Source of the DNA: Baffinella frigidus
Lineage: Eukaryota > Cryptophyceae > Cryptomonadales > Baffinellaceae
DNA length: 17,304 nt
Assembly: GCA_026770585.1 (NCBI GenBank)
Contig: MU647579.1
Location: forward strand, 18,624 to 35,927
Direction: 5' to 3'
Shown: piece by piece, positions 6,890-14,400 of the stretch
Position numbering within the stretch: the stretch's first letter is position 1
How the letters are laid out: each line of letters starts with the position of its first letter
Notes under the pieces: model-generated
Told to the model about the DNA's origin: nothing
Seen by the model: only the letters and a program-made list of their open reading frames with translations
Database searches by the model: none
Made by a program: the position numbers and the translations under genes

Positions 6890-7048
6890 CACACAGCGGG
6901 CTACGAAGGGCTTTTCGGGCAGATTCTGCCCGAGTTTCCGTTACCTTATCCATAGGGAACCCCCTATGTCCCTACGGGTTGCCTACCGTAGGGTCGTAGG
7001 TCTTATCGCTTAGGGGTTATTCGAAATCCCTTCGAAGTCCGCTGTGTG
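6890..7048. mobile_element. 159-bp element with CACACAGCGG ends, copy 2
   Basis: The same architecture as 4513-4672: terminal pairing over about 20 bases, an inner 17-bp odd-centred palindrome CGGGCAGATTCTGCCCG, then the core hairpin. The two copies' inner palindromes differ in sequence but keep the pairing. Copy 2 of the 160-bp TTATCTCAG element sits nine bases to the right. Confidence 0.8.
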
Positions 7049-7057
7049 TGTTGGTGC

Positions 7058-7217
7058 TTATCTCAGATAAACACTTTTAAAAGTCGTTTTCCTAAGTCAA
7101 CTCCCCCACAAATCTGTCAACTTATGCTTTACTCTGCGAGCCCGTACGCATAAGTCGCCGGATTTGTGGGGGAGTTGACTTAGGAAAACGACTTTTAAAA
7201 GTGTTTATCTGAGATAA
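7058..7217 (+). mobile_element. 160-bp foldback element, copy 2
   Basis: Same element as 2913-3072, inverted. Flanked directly by GTGC on both sides (7054-7057, 7218-7221). The near identity of copies 4 kb apart implies recent movement or local gene conversion. Confidence 0.92.
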
Positions 7218-7244
7218 GTGCACACGAGGTGCGGGATGCACATC

Positions 7245-7339
7245 CGCTGTCCCTATCCGGGTTCACAGAATTGCGGTTCAGAAAGGCGAACCCGGATAGG
7301 GACAGCGAATTTCTGAACCTTTGCCTTTCTGAACCGCAA
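7245..7339. repeat. Interleaved inverted repeats (A-B-A'-B')
   Basis: A (7245-7264) is a perfect complement of A' (7288-7307), 20 bp. B (7271-7287) is a perfect complement of B' (7323-7339), 17 bp. The order is A, B, A', B', not nested. A shorter second partner for part of B (TTCTGAACC) lies at 7311-7319. No protein is supported. Confidence 0.92.
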
Positions 7340-7373
7340 CACCCCCTAGCCACGTCCTGGGAATACTTAAAAA

Positions 7374-7422
7374 ACGTCCAGACGGGCCCGCCTCAGACTT
7401 TCGTGGTGCAAATTTAAAACTG
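7374..7422 (+). repeat. 49-bp module, partner of 7867-7915
   Basis: The two copies differ at about three positions and share the AAATTTAAAACTG tail with 6555-6582. Confidence 0.85.
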
Positions 7423-7511
7423 GATGGATTAATAAGTGTCAGTACCTTGATGTAAACGTTATACCAGAACGTTGCTCTAAACCAAGGCGTTAGTACGATA
7501 TCCCCACAACA

Positions 7512-7710
7512 TGCCTCCATTTATGGCAGCGGGAGCTTGTCCCAGCGCTCCGACACCCTCAGGGGGGTGTCCATTTCCTCCTTGTATGGAGCCATGTATG
7601 GAGGAAATCGCTCCCCCCACCAGCCACCCGAACAACTGCCTCCATTTATGGCAGCCAGCGCTCCGACACCCCTGCGCCGCCCATCGCTCCCCCCACCAGC
7701 CACCCAAAGT
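7512..7710. repeat. Doubled TGCCTCCATTTATGGC block
   Basis: TGCCTCCATTTATGGCAGC at 7512-7530 and 7637-7655, each followed by CAGCGCTCCGACACCC and later by ATCGCTCCCCCCACCAGCC. The first unit holds an extra segment with an ATTTCCTCC/GGAGGAAAT inverted pair. Proline-rich peptides on the plus strand come from the C-rich composition. Confidence 0.75.
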
Positions 7711-7811
7711 TCACCAGACCCACCTGGCTACCTGCAGTAAATTTCACAGACGAACCCCCCTGTGAGCGTTTATCGTGTGGTGAAAATCCCGAGCGTGTTT
7801 CACCCGATTTG

Positions 7812-7830
7812 GTTCACTTCGGGAGTGAAC
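7812..7830. other. Small hairpin
   Basis: GTTCACT pairs with AGTGAAC across a 5-nt loop. Confidence 0.6.
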
Positions 7831-8017
7831 AAGATCAGGCTGGTGGCCCGCCCCCGGGTACGGGGCACGTCCGGACGGGCCCGCCTCAGACTTCCGTGGT
7901 ACAAATTTAAAACTGACGAGATTTACAAGTGGTGTACCGGCACCGTGTTCCAAACTGTGTACCAGCAAATTGTGTGAATTGACGCCTCAGCACCATGTTC
8001 CCACGATCCCGAACAAC

Positions 8018-8036
8018 TGCCTCCATTTAAGGCAGC
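8018..8036 (+). repeat. TGCCTCCATTTAAGGC module, fourth copy
   Basis: Followed by GAGCGCTGCGAGAGC, also seen after the copy at 6594. The stretch to 8230 is GC-rich, with no gene supported. Confidence 0.7.
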
Positions 8037-8233
8037 GAGCGCTGCGAGAGCATGCGCCGCCCAGCGCCCCCCGCCCCCCCCACCGCAGACGGATCCAGGG
8101 GGGTCGGGGATTCGTCTGCGGGGGTCGGGCACACAGCGCTCTACAAACCCGTCAACTTCGGGGCGGGAAACCGCGCGGGCCCACCAAATCGCCCAAACAG
8201 ACCGACGCAGAGCAGGGGTGATGCGGAAAGCTA

Positions 8234-8414
8234 ACGCCAGCGGACCCCTTCGCCTACGGTAGGAACCCCCCCTCCTCCTACGACGCTCAAAACAAAAAGG
8301 TCTTTGAAAGTCGCAGGAGGGGGGCTCCTACCGTAGGCAATCCGTAGGCTCTCAGAACCAGGAGGGGGGCTCCTACCGTAGACAACCCGTAGGCTCTCAG
8401 AACCTCGCTGGCGT
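8234..8414. mobile_element. Compound CCTACCGTAGG element with ACGCCAGCG ends
   Basis: Nine-base perfect ends (8234-8242, 8406-8414). Inside, 8251-8280 pairs with about 8311-8337 around an A-rich loop, and a 45-bp unit is duplicated head to tail (8315-8359, 8360-8404; two differences). No target duplication is found, so its status as a mobile element is tentative. Confidence 0.55.
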
Positions 8415-9784
8415 GAGATTTTTGCATGTGGAGGGCGGCACCTTGCACGGAATCGAAGGACGTGGCGGCAGATGAGTAGCGCGCGGTCGGGCCTTCCCCC
8501 ACAGGGAGAATCGCCTGGTGGAGCCGACACGCCCGAGGGGGGGGAGGTCAGCCCTCGTCTCGCGCGTGCGCACCCCCCGCGCGGATGCAGGGCGGCGTTG
8601 CGCGCGGCGGGGAGGGTCGGCGCCTCTTTTTTTCGCGGTGCGGAAAGACGGTGGTGTGGGTGTGATGCCGCCGGCGCGTGTTTGTCCTGGAGGGAAGGAT
8701 CGGTGGGGCGGGGTGTTTTCCTGGTGCAACAGGCAGCCGCGGCAACCCGAGGGGGCGTCGGGGCGTGCCAAGGGGAAAGCGACGCTATGCTGGCGCGGTG
8801 GTCCGCGGTGGCGACCATTGGAGCCCTTTGCCATGGGAACCATTGACGCGGACCGATGTAGAGCGAGTTTGGCACGAAATCAACAGCCGAGGTCGAAAAT
8901 CGACCTTGGTTTTTCCGTAGGAACCCCCTATGCCCCTACGGTTTTGATCCGCAGGGCCTATGCTGGCGCGGTGGTCCGCGGCTACGTACGCGATCTCTCC
9001 CGCTCTGCACGCGATCTCTCCCGCAGCAAAAACACACCCGCACGACCCTGGGAGCTCCTTGCTACGAAACCCTCGACGACACGCAACGTGCACCACTGCA
9101 CTCATTTCCTGCAAGAGATGTTGAGCTCAAACGTGCGCCGGGCACAATTTCCAGTGGCTCCTGGCCAGGCGCCACTGCCCAAACTCCCCCCTGCTACCCC
9201 TACCAGGCGCCACAGCGCCCCCTTCCCGGGACCCGGCGTCAGCTGACGCCAACAACAAGGCGGGACAAGCAGCGCTTTCTTAAACAAATCCGTTGGAGCT
9301 CCGTAACGCAAGACCCGCGGCCCCATCCCTCAACAGGCCCATCCCTCTCAACCATAAACCACAAAACCCCACATCAACAGCCCCTCTTATCCTCACCCCA
9401 TAAATACGCCCCGACCCCCTGGCCTACTCCTGTGGACCGGGCATCACCGCGTGCAGACAAGGACGCTAAAGCGGGTGGGCGGCAGACCTCCCACTGCAGG
9501 GGCGCTCCGAGCGCCACTCCCAGCGCCGCAGCCGCCAGCGCCGCGCGCAGGGCCATGCCCGTCCCTGCCTTCATGTAACACCCCGCTCCCCCAGCCTTGC
9601 GGCGCTTGCCTGGCTCAAGCGGCGCCCCGGGAGACATCTCCCGGGGTGTTGCCCACCGTAGCCCTCGGCAACAGACCGCAGCTGCTTGTTCTTGCAAACT
9701 TGCGGGCCCTGAATGCCCAACTCCCCCAATCTCAATGCGCCCTTCCCCCGGGGTGTCGGTTTTACAAAACCTGATCGTACGTAC
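8415..9784. other. GC-rich unique stretch with weak open frames
   Basis: Very GC-rich sequence in which long frames open by chance on both strands. The longest on the plus strand is 8518-9246 (242 codons), rich in Arg, Gly and Pro, with no motif I recognise. It overlaps a 24-bp direct repeat (8785-8808, 8958-8981) and a truncated CCGTAGG core hairpin (about 8916-8942), which sit inside it. A 22-bp near-palindrome CCCCGGGAGA-CA-TCTCCCGGGG lies at 9625-9646. I do not call a gene. Confidence 0.5.
8785..8981 (+). repeat. 24-bp exact direct repeat pair
   Basis: 8785-8808 and 8958-8981 are identical (start CTATGCTGGCGCGG). The spacer carries a copy of the CCGTAGG hairpin. A local CGCGATCTCTCCCGC doublet follows at about 8990-9025. 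Confidence 0.85.
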
Positions 9785-9934
9785 TTATCTCAGAAAACGA
9801 GTTCTAAAACTCGTTTTCTTAAGTCAACCCCCCTACAAATTCGTCAACTTATTCGTTACTATCCGCATAAGTTGACGAATTTGTAGGGGGATTGACTTAA
9901 GAAAATGAGTTTTAGAACTCGTTTTCTGAGATAA
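9785..9934. mobile_element. 150-bp foldback relative of the 160-bp element
   Basis: Same ends (TTATCTCAG/CTGAGATAA) and inner words (AAGTCAAC, ACAAAT) as the elements at 2913 and 7058, but diverged and ten bases shorter. Directly flanked by GTAC on both sides (9781-9784, 9935-9938). It is an older or distinct subfamily. Confidence 0.88.
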
Positions 9935-10205
9935 GTACACGGGTACGTGATGACAGGCCGGTCAAGCAGAACAACAGGTTTTGTAAAGCACATTATGCTT
10001 TTGTCAAGTACTTTTTGCATCTTTTTGTAAAGCCTATTTTGCAACGGGCTCTGCACTGGTCATATCTGGAAGGGCGTGTCGTTGGGCTATGTTGGGCGAA
10101 ATTAAAACCTAAAGGACCTAAAGGTAGCGAAGGTGGGTTCGGGATTCTATCTCCCGATCCCACGAACGAAGAGAAAGAAAGAAAAGCGGAGCGTAGCGGC
10201 CGCGA
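9935..10205. other. Spacer with short repeats
   Basis: Contains doubled TTTTGTAAAGC words near 9983 and 10024, and a CTATGTTGGG...AACCTAAAGGACCTAAAG block (about 10086-10123) that recurs at about 10743-10779. No gene. Confidence 0.5.
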
Positions 10206-10487
10206 ATGCCCTTGGGGGCAGATGATGTAGAGGGGACCGACGGGTCTCCTGAAAACGGGACGGGCCTCCGCGACGCTGCTGCAGCGTCGGCGCCGGTTTC
10301 CCCCTTGGTCGGCGACCGGGAGGCATGGCCGGAGGTTGTGCGCGTGAGCTTCACAGCCCCGGCAGCGGACGCCGCCCAGCAGCTCGAACAGTACCGGCGC
10401 TTCAGCTCCAGGCAGCAGAGTGCGGCTGCAGATATGACCCCGCTAGAGGGGAGGCGTCTCACAAGGCCCTGGGGCAACACGAGCTGA
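10206..10487 (+). CDS. Possible exon or chance frame, unknown product
   Basis: I do not recognise this 93-codon plus-strand frame. It starts at an ATG, is rich in Ala, Glu, Asp and Gln, and has a mixed, protein-like composition (for example REAWPEVVRVSFTAP) unlike the Arg/Pro-rich frames around it. A minus-strand frame of 120 codons overlaps the same bases and reads as Ser/Arg/Ala-rich, less natural. No upstream promoter or splice evidence is clear, although GGGGCAG before 10221 could serve as an acceptor. The region just upstream carries a repeat shared with 10743. It could equally be chance in GC-rich DNA. Confidence 0.2.
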   Translation: MPLGADDVEGTDGSPENGTGLRDAAAASAPVSPLVGDREAWPEVVRVSFTAPAADAAQQLEQYRRFSSRQQSAAADMTPLEGRRLTRPWGNTS

Positions 10488-10585
10488 GACCAAACCTGAG
10501 TTCATTGACCGTTCACATCACTCAACTAGAGGCTCGCGACCTGGTCCATGACCGAGGCTCGCCACCTGACCGACCGAGGCTCACA

Positions 10586-10824
10586 GCAGATGCCAGCCAA
10601 CGTAGGCCGAACCGTACTTTAGACTACGGCCTGGTGGCGAGGATACCCTTTAGCCGGTTCTGCCTGATCCTCTGTGCAGGGGGGTCTGGATGTGATCCGA
10701 AAGGAAGCATGGCCTTTCTACAGAACAAGTTCCGGTGTCCACCTATGTTGGGAGCTCGAAGAACCTAAAGGACCTAAAGAGCGCAGATGCCAGCCAACGT
10801 AGGCCGAACCGTACTTTAGACTAC
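10586..10824 (+). repeat. 42-bp exact direct repeat pair
   Basis: 10586-10627 equals 10783-10824. Both copies read DASQRRPNRTLDY within longer plus-strand frames (10325-10768 and 10735-11037), but those frames differ elsewhere and neither is recognisable. The second copy is preceded by the AACCTAAAGGACCTAAAG block also found near 10106. Confidence 0.88.
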
Positions 10825-11296
10825 AGAAGGCCCGGGTCGGCCGACGAATACAAGCTAATAACTCACGAAATCGAAATAAAAAGCCAATGGACGGTGCCCA
10901 AAATTCAACTGTGGCCAAAAAGTATACTGCGTCCATCCACCTTCCCCAATGGCTGGGGTCACGGGGAAGGGCCAAGGCGATTTTTTTGTATGGGGGCGAA
11001 TCCCCTTGAAATCGGGTCCTGTGGGTCACTCAGGTGATGTCAGCAGGAAATGCCTCGTTTGGGGGCGTTCTCCCGTCTGTTTCGGGGGTAAACCCTTGCA
11101 CAAGGAGGGGCACAGGGACACGAGAAACGGGGGGAACACGAAGCAGCCTCGCCGGTTGGAGCGAAGAGCGGCCTGGTGGTTGTTTTGACGGTTGTGCCTT
11201 CGGCGCCTCACAAGCTTGTTTTTCGGAGGTCTTGCCCCCTCTGTGCATGGGGCTTGGCCTGGCGTGGCCACTCGCATGGCGCTGGTGGGGATCCTC
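10825..11296. other. Spacer, nothing recognised
   Basis: Short overlapping frames on both strands, no repeated structure, and no motif that supports a gene. Confidence 0.45.
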
Positions 11297-11359
11297 GAGG
11301 GGATACTCTCTCTTGTCGCAGTAGTCAGAATAGTGAGTACCAAGAGGGGATCCTCTCTC
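11297..11359. mobile_element. 30-bp captured fragment between 16-bp direct repeats
   Basis: 11314-11343 is identical over 30 bases to 13011-13040, which encodes the His/Cys half of the zinc-knuckle-like motif of the broken gene at 12868-13652. Here it is flanked by GAGGGGATACTCTCTC (11297-11312) and GAGGGGATCCTCTCTC (11344-11359), which differ at one base. Flanks beyond show no similarity to the gene. This looks like a tiny templated insertion with a target duplication. Confidence 0.8.
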
Positions 11360-11551
11360 ATGCCCAGCCATGCATGACCTGTGGGACAACAGCCGACCTG
11401 TGTTTCACCGAGCCCTCACCATATCAAAGCTGTTTCCCCTTGCGAAAAAGGGGCCCACCGAGCTTCGCAGCACGAGCCAAGCCGCCAGTGAACCAAATCG
11501 CGATATGGAGACCTGTGGGCAATTCCACCAAGGAAAACGCCCTGAGGGTGC

Positions 11552-11599
11552 ATCACCCAGGGGAAATCAACGTGGATCACCCAGGGGAAATCAACGTGC
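11552..11599 (+). repeat. 24-bp tandem doublet
   Basis: Two units of ATCACCCAGGGGAAATCAAC plus four bases. The period gives an eight-residue repeat in open frames on either strand, none recognisable. Confidence 0.85.
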
Positions 11600-11706
11600 C
11601 AAAACAGCCCACCCAATATTGTTCTGCTTTTGGGACTTCAGCTGCGTGGTTGCGCCGCCCTTCTTCTTGGTCTTCTCCATTCTGGCCCGATGCAGGTTCC
11701 GGAACA

Positions 11707-11813
11707 CTATCCCTTAAGTGGCCAGGCCGTCAAATTTGACGGCCAAGAGGTCCTAGGCAGGTCCTAGGGCCCTACGGTAGGGCGTATGAGCCTACTCGCC
11801 ACTTGAGGGATAG
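11707..11813. mobile_element. 107-bp foldback with a 20-bp internal palindrome
   Basis: Ends CTATCCCTTAAGTGGC and GCCACTTGAGGGATAG pair over 16 bases with one mismatch. Inside are the perfect palindrome GGCCGTCAAATTTGACGGCC (11725-11744) and CCTAGG/CTACGGTAG motifs of the CCTACCGTAGG family. No target duplication is visible. Confidence 0.7.
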
Positions 11814-11814
11814 G

Positions 11815-11918
11815 CCAGCTACTTCGCACTTAGACCCTACACCCCTATACCCCAACCCCTCAACCCTCAACCCTACCCCCCCCCCCCTAACCCCTTAACC
11901 CTGAAGTGCGAGGCTGGT
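11815..11918. repeat. CCCTAA-type block in the loop of an inverted repeat
   Basis: 11833-11903 is C-rich telomere-like sequence (CCCCTCAACCCT, CCCCTAACCCC). It is enclosed by CCAGC...TCGCACTT and AAGTGCGAGGCTGG. The orientation is opposite to the array at 12278. Confidence 0.65.
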
Positions 11919-11945
11919 AGGAGGTGGAGATATAATCCATCCGGG

Positions 11946-11968
11946 AAAAGCTCGTAAGAGCTTTTTTC
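11946..11968 (+). other. Terminator-like hairpin
   Basis: AAAAGCTC-GTAA-GAGCTTTT followed by more T. In a bacterium this would be called an intrinsic terminator; in this eukaryotic context, with no gene upstream, I record only the structure. Confidence 0.6.
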
Positions 11969-12033
11969 TCCCCTCGACGTGACAGCCCTCCCAAGCCCTG
12001 ATCCCGCCCTCCAACACCCGTCTCGTGAGCACA

Positions 12034-12066
12034 GACTTTTACAGGGAATTATCCCCTGTAAAAGTC
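12034..12066. other. 13-bp-stem hairpin
   Basis: GACTTTTACAGGG pairs perfectly with CCCTGTAAAAGTC across a 7-nt loop. The rest of 11969-12277 shows no gene; a GTAGTAAG word lies near 12109. Confidence 0.75.
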
Positions 12067-12277
12067 CCGATGATGACTACATGTATTTGTAGTTAGTACT
12101 AACCCTGTAGTAAGATGGCTCTTCCCGTTCATTATGCCATATTTAAATTCATTCTCCCCCACCTAAAAACACCCCTTGGAAGGGCCCAGCTCCTTCACCC
12201 TCCCCCTTTCTTCGCCCCCGTTCCTCCTCAGTGCCTCGTTTCTGCTCTGCTCAGTCTCTTATTGGGTTGCCAGTGTC

Positions 12278-12865
12278 AATTTAGGGTCTAAAGTTTGGGG
12301 TTTAGGGTTTGGGTTTTAGGGTTTGGGGTTTAGGGTTTGGGGTTTAGGGTTCAGGGTTGAGGTTTGGTTTAGGGTTGAGGGTTTAGGGCTGGGGGTTGAG
12401 GGTTTAGGGCTGTTGGTTGTTGGTGTAGGGTTAGGGTTTCGGGTTTAGGGTTTCGGGTTTGTGATTTCGGGTTTGGGGTTTGGGGTTTAGGGTTTAGGGT
12501 TTTGGGTTTAGGGTTTAGGGTTTAGGGATGAAGGTTTAGTGTTGGAGGTTTAGGGTTTAGGGTTTAGGGTTTCGGGTTTCGGGTTTCGGGTTTAGGGTTT
12601 CGGGTTCAGGGTTTAGGGTTTGGGGTTTGGGGTTTAGGGTTTGGGGTTTGGGGTGTTAGGTTTGGGGTTTGATGTTTGGAGTTTTAGGTTTAGGGTTTAG
12701 GAAGTAGGGTTAAGGCTTAGGAATAAGGGTTAAGTGTTAAAGGTTTAGGGTTTAGGGTTTAGGGTTTAGGGTTTAGGGTTTAGAGTTTAGAATTCAGGGT
12801 TCAGGGTTTAGGGTTTAGGGTTTAGGGTGTGGGGTTCAGGGTTTAGGGTTTAGGGTTTAGGGTGT
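12278..12865 (+). repeat. Interstitial telomere-like TTTAGGG array
   Basis: About 590 bp of seven-base units, mostly TTTAGGG with variants TTTGGGG, TTTCGGG, TTCAGGG, TTGAGGG and longer spacers. A purer run of about six TTTAGGG units lies near 12741-12785. The degeneracy and internal position show it is not an active chromosome end. It ends two bases before the stop codon of the minus-strand gene relic. Confidence 0.92.
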
Positions 12866-12867
12866 TG

Positions 12868-13652
12868 TTATTGTCGTCCACTCACCCCTTCTTCCGACAT
12901 CTTACCTGATTTCTTTTTTTGTCTTTTGAAGTTGTTGTAGGCTGCTGCGTGTGTTTTCTGTACGCTTTGAAGTATATTTTTAAAGTCCAGTGGACATGGT
13001 TTAGGGGGTCTGTCGCAGTAGTCAGAATAGTGAGTACCAATGGTCCAGCATTTGTCGCAGAACTCCCAAGGGTGCGGAGAGTTGGGTCGTTCCATGGATT
13101 GTTCAGGATTTGTGGCTGGGTCAGCAGGTCCTGGTTGTTGGATTTGCTTGTTTGGGAGGGGTTCATAGGGAAACGACCCGAAATTAGGGTAGTTTACCCT
13201 ACGAATATCCTATGACCAGGCCTACCGTGGGAAGAAGGTCTTCTAGGACCAGGTCCTAGGAGCCCCTCGGCCTACGGTAGGCAACCCGTAGGCTAAACTA
13301 CCCTAATTTCTGGTCGTTTTAGCAACTAGGGTCTCTGTTTGCTTGGGTTTAGGTCTGGCCAGGAGAACGGGAGTTTTTGTAGGGATATGTGTTTGGTACG
13401 TTTGTTGTTAGTAGCCTTTGGTTTCAAGTCACCAGAGTAGTCTTCTTGGCAGGTGGCAGGTGCGGTCGCAGGGTATATGCCCTTATCTGTTCTAAAAGCC
13501 TGGAATGCAATTTCTGTAAGGAAGTTGAGGGCCATCCTGTAGGCGGCATGTTGAGTTGCAGTGGGTTTAGTGCGTTCTGTATCTGTATGTAAAGGAAATA
13601 TGAGTCTGGTAACTGTGGTTTTTTGAAAGAAGATTGCGCGTACAAGTTCCAT
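12868..13652 (-). pseudogene. Gag-like or mobile-element gene relic (frame B), split by a foldback element
   Basis: I do not recognise the family. On the minus strand a frame starts at ATG 13652, runs 108 codons, and hits a stop formed by the 166-bp element at 13163-13328. Beyond the element the frame resumes and ends at TAA 12868-12870. Leaving out the element and one GGGT copy gives 615 bases, exactly 205 codons, so the frame is continuous. The N-terminal half is mixed and hydrophobic in places (YRMALNFLTEIAFQAF). A Pro/Gln-rich linker follows, then CDKCWTIGTHYSDYC (CX2CX5HX4C, close to a CX2CX4HX4C zinc knuckle but one residue longer), then a Lys/Arg-rich tail (KRQKKK). A C-terminal zinc knuckle with a basic tail suits a nucleic-acid-binding Gag or ORF1 protein; this is inference. 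Codon use is moderate GC, unlike the GC-rich chance frames. Confidence 0.5.
13163..13328. mobile_element. 166-bp foldback element, copy 2
   Basis: Same length and same left end (TCATAGGG) as 5975-6140. Inner arms (AAACGACC... and ...GGTCGTTT) pair over about 35 bases, while the right-most bases have decayed. The interior has the CCTACCGTAGG-type core. GGGT lies directly outside both ends (13159-13162, 13329-13332). It interrupts frame B, whose reading frame is restored in silico by taking it out. Confidence 0.85.
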
Positions 13653-13666
13653 GTTTATATAGTTAC

Positions 13667-14320
13667 TTAGTAAGCGAGGAGTGCGTTTGTATTAGCGAAT
13701 GTGATTGGAATGATAAGAGGGTCTACCGAGGAAGCGGAGGTAGACGATGTTGAAGGCAGAAGACTGCTCGGTTGGTGTTGGGATTCAATTGCTTCATCAA
13801 CGTCAGATTGAAGGAAGGCGCGAAATCGAGAGAGTGTATAATCGACAGGGTGGATTTGTGTCAATTTGCCTTGGGGGTATTTTGTTTTAGGAGCGTGGAT
13901 TTCTGATTGGACCGAATACATCCAGATCACCCATTGGCCTGGTATTTGGCCGGGAACAACGAAGTCTGGGTGTGCTGGTGGGGGTGTTGAAATGAAGGGG
14001 ACCCATAATGAGTCATCGAGCATGATGGGTGGGTGGTTACGGAGGCCACAGGGGTCCTTTAGGTGTTTTTCACGGGTGAGCGAGGTCCTTGAGGCGATGT
14101 TTTCAGGGGGTATATGGACCCCGTCGGGGCAGTATATTGAATTACTATATTCCCCTGGTGCATCGTATATTGAATATGACGTGGCCAGAGGAGACAGATA
14201 TACGATTGAACGCCCAAGCCGCGATGCTCCGCATCGCGCGGATGGGCACGCGTGTGGCGTGGAGGGCGCCGCCTGCTGCCTGGACGAGCCATCCTCGGCA
14301 GCGGGGTATGGCGGAGTTGC
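13667..14320 (-). CDS. Unknown protein, frame A (possible partner of frame B)
   Basis: I do not recognise this protein. The minus-strand frame is open from a TGA near 14321 to a TAA at 13667, about 217 codons. The first ATG is at 14023 and gives 118 residues, but protein-like sequence continues upstream of it (for example CPDGVHIPPENIASRTS), so the true start, perhaps on an upstream exon, is probably lost or unseen. The composition is natural, with aromatic and Pro-rich stretches (DFVVPGQIPGQWVIWMYSV), an Asp/Glu patch and a Ser/Thr-rich segment near the end. It stops 14 bases before the ATG of frame B, and frame B is also open back across the last ~8 codons of A in the -1 register. The two may therefore be one protein joined by frameshift or intron, or two adjacent ORFs of a mobile element. 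A plus-strand frame of 201 codons (13866-14471) overlaps and is the alternative; its Gly/Trp-rich start and GA-tract tail make it less convincing. Confidence 0.4.
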   Translation of the reverse strand, partial: ATPPYPAAEDGSSRQQAAPSTPHACPSARCGASRLGRSIVYLSPLATSYSIYDAPGEYSNSIYCPDGVHIPPENIASRTSLTREKHLKDPCGLRNHPPIMLDDSLWVPFISTPPPAHPDFVVPGQIPGQWVIWMYSVQSEIHAPKTKYPQGKLTQIHPVDYTLSRFRAFLQSDVDEAIESQHQPSSLLPSTSSTSASSVDPLIIPITFANTNALLAY

Positions 14321-14400
14321 TCAGGTGAGGGTGGCCTGGCTGGGTGCCCCAGAGTTCAGTGTGCGGTCTTGTCTGAGCGTTGAGGATTACTTCCTGACGA

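Noticed and set aside
8518-9246. 242-codon plus-strand open frame
   Set aside because: Very GC-rich Arg/Gly/Pro composition, no recognisable domain, and it contains a direct repeat and a mobile hairpin core. Overlapping frames on the other strand are just as long.
10140-10185. tRNA-like fold around GTGGGTTCGGGATTC
   Set aside because: The GGTTCG-like word and short stems do not assemble into acceptor, D, anticodon and T arms of correct length.
11030-11389. Second zinc-knuckle gene on the minus strand containing GTHYSDYCD
   Set aside because: Similarity to the gene at 12868-13652 is confined to exactly 30 bases between direct repeats, and the paired CX2C half is absent. It is better explained as a captured fragment.
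11946-11968. Intrinsic transcription terminator
   Set aside because: The form is right, but there is no upstream gene, and this mechanism is not expected for nuclear Pol II genes.
12278-12865. Active telomere
   Set aside because: The array is internal, strongly degenerate, and followed by unique sequence on both sides.
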